This document shows positions 7,583 to 15,471 of a stretch of 64,000 bases of DNA, one piece after another; within the stretch, counting starts at the first letter, position 1, and each line of letters starts with the position of its first letter. Where the stretch lies: contig NZ_CP011454.1 of assembly GCF_000695095.2 (NCBI RefSeq), positions 3,658,001 through 3,722,000 of the forward strand, given 5' to 3'. The notes under the pieces were generated by a model. The model was not told where the DNA came from. It ran no database searches and saw only the letters and a program-made list of their open reading frames with translations. This stretch comes from Gemmatimonas phototrophica. GTDB taxonomy: Bacteria; Gemmatimonadota; Gemmatimonadetes; Gemmatimonadales; Gemmatimonadaceae. The position numbers and the translations under genes were made by a program.

Positions 7583-8539
7583 ATGGTCAATTCCCTGCCC
7601 CGCCGGCTGGTCTCCATGCTGTTCCTGGCCGCCACCGCCGTCTCCGTGTTTGCCCCCTGGACCGCCTCTGCGCAGGTCCGCACCGCCGACCCCGCGTTGC
7701 GCGGCGTACCGCTTACAGACTTCCCACGCTTCGTCAAGCTGTCCAAGCACGTCTACGGCTACGAGGAAATCCGACAGCCGGGCTTCACGACCGTGAGTCT
7801 GATCGTACTCGGCAAGGACGGCGTGCTCATCGCCGACGCGCAGGGGTCTGCGGCGGCGACGCAAACCATGCTCGACCGCATTCGCACCATCACGCCGCTC
7901 CCCATCAAGTGGTACGTGGTAGGGAGCGATCATGGCGATCATACCGCGGGCAACCACGTGCTCCCCGGTGGGCTCACGTGGGTGGTACACCCCACGTCGC
8001 TCGCCCAGCTCAAGCGCGACTCGGCGGCGGCCACCGCCGGACGCACCGTTGTCGTGCCGCCCACAGCCATGACCGGATCAGAGCAGACCATCGACCTCGG
8101 TACCACACAGGTGGTGGTACGGTTTCTGGGTCGCGCGCACACCGGCGGTGACCTCATGGTGCATCTGCCCAAGGAGCAGATTCTTTTCATGAGCGAGGCC
8201 TTCCTCAATCGTGTCTTCCCGGCCATGCGTTCCGCCTACCCCACCGAGTGGGCCCGCACAGTGGACGCGGCGCTCGCCCTGCCGCGCGTGAAGCGCTTCG
8301 TGCCCGGCCACGGGTTCATCGAAAAGGACAAACGCTCGCGCGAAGAACTGATCACCTTCCGCGACGCCATCACCAGCGTCATTGCGGAAAGCAAGCGACT
8401 CAAGACGCTCGGCCTCACGCTCGAGGAAGCCACCAAGCGCGCCAACTGGGGCGACGTGGGCACGTGGTTCCTGGCGGACCAACAAGCGCCCATAGCCATA
8501 CGGCGAGTGTGGGCAGAGATGGACGCAGGCAACCGCTAA
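7583..8539 (+). CDS. Secreted metallo-beta-lactamase-fold hydrolase
   Basis: Exported protein of 318 residues with a signal peptide ending near APWTASAQ. The MBL fold is recognised from the strand SLIVLGKDGVLIAD, the metal loop VGSDHGDHTAG, the later GRAHTGGD His and the distal VPGHG. The first His of the usual HxHxDH motif is replaced by Ser (S-D-H-G-D-H), and the bridging Asp region reads MSEAF, so one metal site may be altered. Substrate unknown. The stop codon TAA (8537-8539) is the first base set of repeat R3 copy 1. Both neighbours converge on it or diverge from it, so it is probably monocistronic. Confidence 0.85.
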   Translation: MVNSLPRRLVSMLFLAATAVSVFAPWTASAQVRTADPALRGVPLTDFPRFVKLSKHVYGYEEIRQPGFTTVSLIVLGKDGVLIADAQGSAAATQTMLDRIRTITPLPIKWYVVGSDHGDHTAGNHVLPGGLTWVVHPTSLAQLKRDSAAATAGRTVVVPPTAMTGSEQTIDLGTTQVVVRFLGRAHTGGDLMVHLPKEQILFMSEAFLNRVFPAMRSAYPTEWARTVDAALALPRVKRFVPGHGFIEKDKRSREELITFRDAITSVIAESKRLKTLGLTLEEATKRANWGDVGTWFLADQQAPIAIRRVWAEMDAGNR

Positions 8540-8696
8540 CTGCAGTAACTGCTGTAAATGCGTTATGGGTCATGGGTTACCGGGGTACCGAGTAACTGCG
8601 GGCACTGCGGTGTCTCGCTTCTATTCCGCAGTTACTCGGTGACCTGCTGACCCATGACCCCTAACGCTCCTACGCGCTTCTACATGTCGCAGTTAC
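8538..8696. repeat. Palindromic repeat R3, copy 1
   Basis: Fills the gap between two convergent genes. GCGTTATGGGTCATGGG (8560-8576) pairs with CCCATGACCCCTAACGC (8651-8666), and an inner hairpin pairs ACCGAGTAACTGCGG with CCGCAGTTACTCGGT. The left end AACTGC lies inside the TAA stop of the metallo-hydrolase, and the right end GCAGTTA carries the TAA stop of the gene on the other strand. It resembles the element at 61302-61464. Confidence 0.8.
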
Positions 8697-9034
8697 GCGT
8701 CACTCCGCAGTAACCGCGCGACTCCTCCTGCTATTCCGCCTGACTGCAAGGCGGGCAGCAACAGCGTCATCAGCACGATGACCGTTGCTGGCACTTTGAA
8801 GTTCGCGCCGAGCATGCCGGCAAAACCGAGCACATTGCCGCCACGAATGGCCACCATGCCCAGCAGCAGTGCCGCCGCGACAGCAGCGGCACCAAAGCCA
8901 ATGCGGAAGGCGCCTTTCTGACGGAGGGCGAGCCCGATGAGCAGCCCGCCTACCGCCGCACCCCACACCCCACCCAGCGCCTGCGCGGCGACTTGCAACA
9001 CCAGCGCGGTCATGAACAACGGAGTCTTGGACAT
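8693..9034 (-). CDS. Small integral membrane protein, function unknown
   Basis: A 113-residue hydrophobic protein from ATG 9034 (MSKTPLFMTALVLQV), with four likely membrane helices: the N-terminal one, GGLLIGLALR, the Ala-rich AAAVAAALLLGMVAI and VIVLMTLLLPAL. I do not recognise a family. The start lies 11 bases after the stop of the penicillin acylase gene on the same strand, so the two are very likely cotranscribed. The frame stays open upstream inside the acylase, but that extension has no support. Its stop codon is part of the end of repeat R3. Confidence 0.65.
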   Translation of the reverse strand: MSKTPLFMTALVLQVAAQALGGVWGAAVGGLLIGLALRQKGAFRIGFGAAAVAAALLLGMVAIRGGNVLGFAGMLGANFKVPATVIVLMTLLLPALQSGGIAGGVARLLRSDA

Positions 9035-9045
9035 GATGCGGAGCC

Positions 9046-11571
9046 TCAGCGCGTCAGAGTGAGTGTCGCGCGAAGATCGCGCGCCGACAGGTCGGCAGGC
9101 GTGCGCGGTGTGCGCACGCTGTCCAGCTGTCCGTTCCCCCACATGGCGAGGCGATCGAGATACCGTGGGCTCGCCGGATTGCCACTCTGCCCGCCGGGGT
9201 ACACGCCCATGATGCGTGGCTGCGCGTCCATCTCGGCCACCATACGCCAACTGGCGCCGAAATTCGCGAAGCGCGAACCCACCGAGGGGTTGAGCGTGCC
9301 GCGTCCGCCATCAATGGGCATGTTGGGTGCCGAGAAGCCGTCGAGCCGCAACAGATGTCGTGGCTTGGCGGGCGACACCGTGCCCCACGTCCATGGTGTC
9401 TTGGCCGGATCGCCAAAGTCCACCACCAGCGTGTCGTACGCGGCTACCAACGCGCGCGCGAGCAACATGTCGCGATCTTCTCGCACGCCGGTCGTGCGAC
9501 GATCATCCCACCACGCACTGCCGGAGTCTGCCACCAGCTGCAGCAACCGCGACTCGGAGGGACGCACCAGGGCCGCATCCTTGCCGGTCGGAATGAACTC
9601 ATCCCACAACAGCATTACTACACGACCAAGCGCCGTTTCAAACAGCCGCGCGCCCGTATTGTCGCGCGTGTAGCGACGATCCCACGCCGACAACATCGCT
9701 TCCGCCGCAGCCAGCGACTTCGACGTATCTCCCTGCGCGATGCGCGCCTTGGCTGCCGCGACCAGCGCCGGTGCCAGACGGTCGGCCCGTACACTGCCGG
9801 GGTTGGTGTGAAACTGCCGCATCTTGTCGGGCGTCATGCTGCTGTCAGCCCGCAGCAAGCGATTGATCTGCAGGGCACGCCAGATTTCGTAGTGCGGATC
9901 GGTGCCCAGATACAGCGAATCGTACTGCGGATCGATGGGCTCCTGGTTGGCGGAGGCGAGATAGCCCTGCGCCGGCCGAACACTTTGCGGATATTGTGCG
10001 ATAGTGCGGAAGCCCATCCAGTCGTTGGCGCGAGTGCGCCCATCAAGGATCTCCGTACCACGCCCGCGGTTGGCGCGAATGGGGTGCCGCCCCGTGCTGC
10101 GAATCGCAATCGTGCCCGCCGTATCGGCCACGATCATGTTCTGTGCGGGCGCCTGGTAATACGTTGCCAGGGAATCGAGGAACCCTTCGGCCGTGGCTGA
10201 GCGCATCCCCTGATAGAAGCCCAGCAGTTCACTGCCTGCCTCCAGCACCGTCCAGCGCATGGAGAGCCATTCGCTTCCCTGCTTCCGCATGGGACCACGA
10301 TGGGTGAAGTACACCGTGTCGGTGGCAATCACGCGCCCGGACTTGTCGCGGTACTGCTCCACGCGCGTCTCGAGCGGTTGCTGCGCACCATCCAGTTCAT
10401 ACGTGGTGGGGCGCGCCGCATCGTTCACCGTTTCGCGCCAGAAGTCCATGACATCGGCGCCGGTATTCGTAAAGCTCCAGGCAAAGCTGCGCGTGTAGCC
10501 AATGGTCACGCCGGGCAAACCCGGAATGGTCACCCCGCCCACGTCCATGACGCCGGGGACCACCAGGTGGACTTCGTACCAGATGCTGGGGAGCGTGAGC
10601 TCCAGGTGCGGATCACCCGCCAGCAGCGCCAACCCATTGGCACTGCGCGAGGGTGACACGGCCCAATTGTTGGAGGCAAAGGCCCGCTCTTGCTGTACAT
10701 CGGCGCGCTGATTGACCGGGAGCGTGGCATCGCGGGTCCAGAGCAGCGGTCCGCTCTGTGCCCCAAGGGCCGCCACCATGCGCGCGGCGGCACTGTCCGG
10801 TGTACCGGGTGCCGGCAGCGATGCCAGTGCCTCACGTGACGCACTGCGCGGCGCCGGTTGAATGGGCTCCTGCACCGGCGACGAGCTATCCCAGAACGCC
10901 CGGGCCGCACTGTCGCCCACCAGGGCGCGTGCCTGCAGCAGATCGAGCTCCAGCGGGGAATGGGCCAGCGTGTACCCCATGCGGTTCAGCAGATGCATGG
11001 AGTGCACCGGCAACCACTCGCGTGGTGTCTTCTGCAGCAGCTTGTACTCCACAGGCAGCTGCGCCGTGGAGAGCGACGTCCGATACGCGTTGATCCCATC
11101 GGCGTAGGCCCGCAGAATGCCGTACAGCATCCCGGTGGTATCCATGGCCGTCATGCGCGCTTCCGCCGATCGCGGCATCCCCAGGTGTCGCGTTTCCTGG
11201 TCGGCGGGCAACGCCACATCACCGACGAGTTCCGTGAGAGTCCCCTCGCCGGCCCGTGCTTGCAGTTCCAGCTGGAAGAGCCGGTCGCGTGCCACCACGT
11301 AGCCGAGCGCCCGCACCGCATCCAGATCCGTTTTGGCGAAGATGTGCGGCACGCTGCGCGTGTCGTAGCGAATGTCCACCGCGTCAGTGAGACCGGGGAT
11401 GTTCGCCGAGGCCTGTGCCGGCAGGTCACCGGTGGTGTTGATCCAGAGCCCCACCGCCGGCGAGAGCAGGGCGCCCAGCGGTGGTACCTCGCCCACGCCG
11501 CGCACACCGAGCCAGGTGGCGCCTAGACCGGCAGCGAGAGACAGGACGGCGACAGGAGTAAAGCGGGCCAT
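9046..11571 (-). CDS. Penicillin acylase-family N-terminal nucleophile hydrolase
   Basis: An 841-residue exported Ntn-hydrolase with an N-terminal hydrophobic signal or anchor (VAVLSLAAGLGATWLG). It is laid out as alpha chain, linker and beta chain. The beta-chain nucleophile is the Ser of FASNNWAVSPSRSANG, where self-cleavage is expected just before Ser. Upstream blocks DTRSVPHIFAKTDLDAVRALGY and QLELQARAGEGTLTELVG are typical of the alpha chain. Downstream are AGDPHLELTLPSIWYEVHL, FAWSFTNTGADVMDF and the C-terminal GGRGTLNPS. Members cleave penicillins, acyl-homoserine lactones or other amides; the substrate here is unknown. It is followed closely by a small membrane protein gene. Confidence 0.92.
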   Translation of the reverse strand: MARFTPVAVLSLAAGLGATWLGVRGVGEVPPLGALLSPAVGLWINTTGDLPAQASANIPGLTDAVDIRYDTRSVPHIFAKTDLDAVRALGYVVARDRLFQLELQARAGEGTLTELVGDVALPADQETRHLGMPRSAEARMTAMDTTGMLYGILRAYADGINAYRTSLSTAQLPVEYKLLQKTPREWLPVHSMHLLNRMGYTLAHSPLELDLLQARALVGDSAARAFWDSSSPVQEPIQPAPRSASREALASLPAPGTPDSAAARMVAALGAQSGPLLWTRDATLPVNQRADVQQERAFASNNWAVSPSRSANGLALLAGDPHLELTLPSIWYEVHLVVPGVMDVGGVTIPGLPGVTIGYTRSFAWSFTNTGADVMDFWRETVNDAARPTTYELDGAQQPLETRVEQYRDKSGRVIATDTVYFTHRGPMRKQGSEWLSMRWTVLEAGSELLGFYQGMRSATAEGFLDSLATYYQAPAQNMIVADTAGTIAIRSTGRHPIRANRGRGTEILDGRTRANDWMGFRTIAQYPQSVRPAQGYLASANQEPIDPQYDSLYLGTDPHYEIWRALQINRLLRADSSMTPDKMRQFHTNPGSVRADRLAPALVAAAKARIAQGDTSKSLAAAEAMLSAWDRRYTRDNTGARLFETALGRVVMLLWDEFIPTGKDAALVRPSESRLLQLVADSGSAWWDDRRTTGVREDRDMLLARALVAAYDTLVVDFGDPAKTPWTWGTVSPAKPRHLLRLDGFSAPNMPIDGGRGTLNPSVGSRFANFGASWRMVAEMDAQPRIMGVYPGGQSGNPASPRYLDRLAMWGNGQLDSVRTPRTPADLSARDLRATLTLTR

Positions 11572-11710
11572 AGGGGCGTTGGGAGGGAAAAGGGAAGCCG
11601 AAGGATCCCCTGTTGGCGGCCGGTGTGCAAGTTCCGGAGGCGGTGGCGTCCTACAGGGTGACTGAGTCGTGGCACCCGGGTCGTGAGCACGTCACCACCA
11701 TTTCCCAACC

Positions 11711-12256
11711 ATGGACTATCTCGAACGATTATTCCGGGAGTATCACGGGCCCGTCGTGCGGTACCTCACGCGACGATTGGGCGACCGTGATCTCGCCGAG
11801 GAGCTGGCGCAGGAGACCTTCCTGCGGGCCATGCGGCACGGGCCGGTGGCGCGGGAGCGTGCCTGGCTCTTTGCGGTGGCCACCAACCTGGTACGCGACG
11901 AAGCCCGCCGGGACGCCCGGGAACGGAAACGGCTTTCGTTGATCAAGGCCCAGGTGGATGCCGAGGGGCCGGCGGAGCCGGAGACCGTGACCGCAGAACG
12001 GCTGGCTGATGAACTGCGCGAACAGGCGCTGGCCCGCGAGGCCGTGGATGCGCTGGCCGAACGCGATCGCATGGCGCTGCTGCTGCGCGAAGAAGGGTTG
12101 GACTATCACGAAATCGCTGCGGCCCTCGGGCTGAGCGTGGGGAGCGTTGGCACAACGCTCTCGCGCGCCCGTCGCCGCCTGGTTGAGGTCTACGAAGCGC
12201 TGCAGCGGTCCCGTACGGGCGACCGCGCCGCCAAGGAGGGGTCAGGTGTTGCCTAA
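11711..12256 (+). CDS. ECF-type RNA polymerase sigma factor
   Basis: Sigma-70-family factor of 181 residues with only regions 2 and 4, the ECF layout. Region 2 shows YLTRRLGDRDLAEELAQETFLRAM and WLFAVATNLVRDEARR. Region 4 shows LREEGLDYHEIAAALGLSVGSVGTTLSRARRRL, a helix-turn-helix for -35 recognition. The stop codon overlaps the start of the next gene, which begins with an anti-sigma-type zinc finger, so the pair is likely a sigma/anti-sigma module. Its target regulon cannot be read from the window, and I did not find a convincing shared promoter motif. Confidence 0.92.
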   Translation: MDYLERLFREYHGPVVRYLTRRLGDRDLAEELAQETFLRAMRHGPVARERAWLFAVATNLVRDEARRDARERKRLSLIKAQVDAEGPAEPETVTAERLADELREQALAREAVDALAERDRMALLLREEGLDYHEIAAALGLSVGSVGTTLSRARRRLVEVYEALQRSRTGDRAAKEGSGVA

Positions 12257-14915
12257 TCAATTTGAAGTCTCCAGCGAGCGTTTGGAGCCGGTATTCGACG
12301 CGGCCGGCCATGTGGATGAAGGCACGGTGCACACGTGGCTGGACGGGGCGTTTGACACCGCGTCGGCCACCCGGGTGGAAGAGCATGTGGCGACGTGCGC
12401 ATCGTGTGGGGCCATGGTGGCCGAAGCGCGTGGCCTGATGGCGGCCAGCAGCCGCATTCTGGGTGGGCTGGATACGGTGCCGGGAGGCGTGGTGCCAATG
12501 GCCGATGCGGCCCGCACCGCCATGCGCGTGGCGGCAGGATCAGCGCCCCGGTCGCGCTGGACTCAGGGGTGGACGGTTCGCGCCGCGGCCGCGCTGTTCC
12601 TCGTGGTGGGGGGCACTGTGGTGCTGCGCGATCGTGGTACGGCCCCACGACCCGCCTCGCCGCAACCCGTCGCCGCGGAGCCCATGCCCGTCGCTGCCGA
12701 TACCGCGGTAGTGGCGGCGGCGCCACCGCGTGCCGATACCCCGTCTGTGGCCGCACCCGCCACGGCTCCTAAAGCCATGGCGCGCACGGCGGAAGCCGCA
12801 GCCAATCGCGTGGCCGCAAAGGCAGCACGCCCACAAGTAGTGGCGGAAGCGGCCGATCTCGCGGCCGGAGCGGCGCCTCGGCCAACGGCGCCATCGTTGG
12901 TGGCGCAGGCAGCGCCCGCTCCAGCGCCGCCAGCGGTGGCGTCAACCGCGCCCGTCGCCGCTTTGCGTGTAGCGGCGGCGAGCGAAATGACGGCGCCGGT
13001 CGAAGCACGGCCGTTGGTTATCACCGGCTTCGTACGTGACGCCGCAACACAGCTGCCATTGGCCAACGTGGGAGTCGCGGTGATGGCCGACGCCAGCACA
13101 AACGCAAGACAAGCAGGAGCCATCACGGATGTTGGCGGAAGGTATACAATCACGCTCGCGACACGGCCAGCCGGCGGCACGGTATATCTCACCGCGCGAC
13201 TCATTGGCTATGCCATGTCGAGAGTGCAGCGGCTGGCGCCGGGCGATACGGTCAACGTGTCGTTCACAATGGCGCGTACAACCATGTCACTCAGTCAGAC
13301 GGTGGTAACGGCGGAACGATCCCGCCCCGAGCGTGCCTCCAACGCGCCGGCCTCCATTGCCACCGTAGCCGGTGCACCGCCAGCACCCATGGGACGCATC
13401 GTGGCCGTGCGTCCGATCAATAGCGGTGAAAGGGTGGCCGCCGACAACGGAAAGGCGGGCACCATTCGCCGCATGAACCGCGAGCAATACGACCGCATCG
13501 AGGACAACCCGTTCCTCGGCGTCAAGAACAACCCGCTCAGCACCTTCTCCATCGATGTGGACCGCGCTTCGTACACCAACGTGCGGCGGTTCCTCCAGGG
13601 CAGCACGCGTCCGCCCAAGGATGCCGTGCGCATTGAGGAGTTCATCAACTACTTCCCGTATCAGTTGCCCGAGCCACGCGGCAACGATCCGGTGTCCATC
13701 AGCAGTGAAGTGATTGCCGCGCCGTGGCAGCCGCAGCACAAGCTGGTGCGCGTGGCGCTGCAGGCCAAGCGTATCGAGACCGCGAACCTGCCGCCCAACA
13801 ATCTTGTGTTCCTGCTCGATGTGTCGGGCTCGATGAACGAGTGGAACAAGCTGCCACTGGTGAAGCAGGCGCTGCGCCTGCTGGTGGATCAGCTGCGGCC
13901 GCAGGATCGCGTCGCCATCGTGACCTACGCCGGTGCCGCAGGGCTCGTGCTCCCCAGCACCAGTGGCGACGAAAAGGTGCGCATACTGAGCGCGCTCGAT
14001 CGGCTGGAGGCGGGTGGCTCCACGGCCGGTGGCGCGGGCATTGACCTGGCCTATCGCACCGCCCGCGAACACTTCCTCCCCAACGGCAACAACCGCGTCA
14101 TTCTCGCCACCGACGGCGACTTCAACGTGGGGCCCAGCAGTGATTCCGAACTCGAACGCATGGTGGAGCAGCGCCGACGCGAGGGCACCTATCTCACGGT
14201 GCTCGGCTTTGGCACCGGCAACTACCAGGCGTCGAAGATGGAAAAGCTCGCCAAGGTGGGGAACGGCAACGCGGCCTACGTGGACAACATTTCGGAAGCA
14301 CGAAAGGTGCTCGTGGAAGAGATGGGCGCCACGCTGCTCACAGTGGCCAACGACGTGAAGCTGCAGGTGGAGTTCAACCCGGCCGCGGTGCAGGCGTACC
14401 GCCTTATTGGCTACGAGAACCGGTTGCTCGCCACCGAAGACTTCAACGACGACACCAAGGATGCCGGCGACATTGGCGCAGGGCATCAGGTCACCGCACT
14501 CTACGAGGTGGTGCCGGTGGGCGTGCGTGGCACGGTGAACATTCGTGGCATCGACTCGCTGCGCTATGTCACCCCCGATCGCAGCATGGGGGCACCGGCA
14601 TCAGGAGGCGCCGACGAACTGCTCTTCGTGAAACTGCGCTACAAGCGTCCGGGGCAGTCCACCAGTCAGCTCATGTCCCATGCGGTGCCGTCGCGCACGG
14701 TGCGGGCCAGTCAGGACATGCGCTTCGTGTCGGCCGTGGCGAGCTTCGGCATGCTGCTGCGCGACAGCGAGTACAAGGGAAACAGCAGCGCCGCGCAGGT
14801 CCTGGAGCAGGCCCGCGCGGCGCTGGGGGAAGACATTGGAGGCTATCGCGCCGAGTTCGTACAGCTGGTGGAACGGTGGCGCGCGCTCGGGGTTACGGCT
14901 GGCGAACGGCGGTAA
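12246..14915 (+). CDS. Membrane protein joining anti-sigma zinc finger, CarboxypepD-like and vWA domains
   Basis: An 889-residue protein starting at GTG 12246 behind a strong AAGGAGGGG site and overlapping the sigma-factor stop by 11 bases. Domain order: a zf-HC2/anti-sigma zinc finger (HVATCASC near residue 55); one membrane helix (ALFLVVGGTVVL, about residues 115-130); a long Ala/Pro-rich linker; a carboxypeptidase regulatory-like beta domain (ITGFVRDAATQLPLANVGV); then a YfbK-type von Willebrand A domain with MIDAS motif DVSGSM, the TAGG threonine and ATDGDFNVG. The inferred topology is cytosolic zinc finger and periplasmic vWA, so it could transmit envelope events to the sigma factor. The frame runs open upstream to 12147 without support. 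Confidence 0.85.
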   Translation: MLPNQFEVSSERLEPVFDAAGHVDEGTVHTWLDGAFDTASATRVEEHVATCASCGAMVAEARGLMAASSRILGGLDTVPGGVVPMADAARTAMRVAAGSAPRSRWTQGWTVRAAAALFLVVGGTVVLRDRGTAPRPASPQPVAAEPMPVAADTAVVAAAPPRADTPSVAAPATAPKAMARTAEAAANRVAAKAARPQVVAEAADLAAGAAPRPTAPSLVAQAAPAPAPPAVASTAPVAALRVAAASEMTAPVEARPLVITGFVRDAATQLPLANVGVAVMADASTNARQAGAITDVGGRYTITLATRPAGGTVYLTARLIGYAMSRVQRLAPGDTVNVSFTMARTTMSLSQTVVTAERSRPERASNAPASIATVAGAPPAPMGRIVAVRPINSGERVAADNGKAGTIRRMNREQYDRIEDNPFLGVKNNPLSTFSIDVDRASYTNVRRFLQGSTRPPKDAVRIEEFINYFPYQLPEPRGNDPVSISSEVIAAPWQPQHKLVRVALQAKRIETANLPPNNLVFLLDVSGSMNEWNKLPLVKQALRLLVDQLRPQDRVAIVTYAGAAGLVLPSTSGDEKVRILSALDRLEAGGSTAGGAGIDLAYRTAREHFLPNGNNRVILATDGDFNVGPSSDSELERMVEQRRREGTYLTVLGFGTGNYQASKMEKLAKVGNGNAAYVDNISEARKVLVEEMGATLLTVANDVKLQVEFNPAAVQAYRLIGYENRLLATEDFNDDTKDAGDIGAGHQVTALYEVVPVGVRGTVNIRGIDSLRYVTPDRSMGAPASGGADELLFVKLRYKRPGQSTSQLMSHAVPSRTVRASQDMRFVSAVASFGMLLRDSEYKGNSSAAQVLEQARAALGEDIGGYRAEFVQLVERWRALGVTAGERR

Positions 14916-15282
14916 AGGGCAACGCGCCCATGCCGCTCACGTCGAGCACACCACTCATGTTGTCCTTGTCCTTCAGCACGCCCGCGCCGTTGATCACCAA
15001 GGCCTGTCCGCCCATGTCCAGCTGGAAGGCGAACATCACGGAGTCACCCTTCACCACGCCAGTCATGGGCGCCGTGCCGAGCTGCGATTCAATGGAGCCG
15101 GACAACGAGTCCGCCTTCTGGGTGACGGTCATGGTGGAGGGCTGCGTACCACCATCGGGGGTAGCCACCGTCACGGCCCACTTGCCGGAGACATCGGCCA
15201 GGATACGCGGAGCGGCAACGGCGATGCTGGCGGACGCGGCGATCATGGAAAGAGCCGCAACAACGCGACGACGAATGTTCAT
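14893..15282 (-). CDS. Small secreted beta-rich protein, function unknown
   Basis: A 129-residue protein from ATG 15282 (MNIRRRVVAALSMIA) with a clear signal peptide ending near ASIAVAAP. The mature part reads like a small beta-barrel: DVSGKWAVTV, TMTVTQKADSLSGSIES, TGVVKGDSVMFAF and a final DVSGMGALPFTAVR. This is the pattern of short lipocalin-like proteins often seen in Gemmatimonadota and Bacteroidota. I cannot name the family with certainty. Its last 23 bases overlap the 3' end of the convergent vWA gene. An upstream start at 15345 would destroy the signal peptide and is rejected. Confidence 0.75.
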   Translation of the reverse strand: MNIRRRVVAALSMIAASASIAVAAPRILADVSGKWAVTVATPDGGTQPSTMTVTQKADSLSGSIESQLGTAPMTGVVKGDSVMFAFQLDMGGQALVINGAGVLKDKDNMSGVLDVSGMGALPFTAVRQP

Positions 15283-15471
15283 GGGGCGCTCGAAAAGGAA
15301 AGATGTGACCAGCGGCACGCGCTGGGGTGGAACGGCCTGAGCCAACAGACACTGCTACACGGCTGACCAGCCAAAAGATACCAGACCTGCCATGGTACGG
15401 GGCAGTCGGGGCCCGGGTTTCCGGTGCCCCGCCGCCTTCCGGATACCGATAACCGGATGTGAGGGGGTGGG

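Noticed and set aside
13287-14486. A 399-codon open frame on the minus strand inside the vWA gene
   Set aside because: It lies wholly antisense to a gene with clear domains and its product is rich in His, Arg and Gly with no recognisable motif; this is the usual effect of high GC on the opposite strand.
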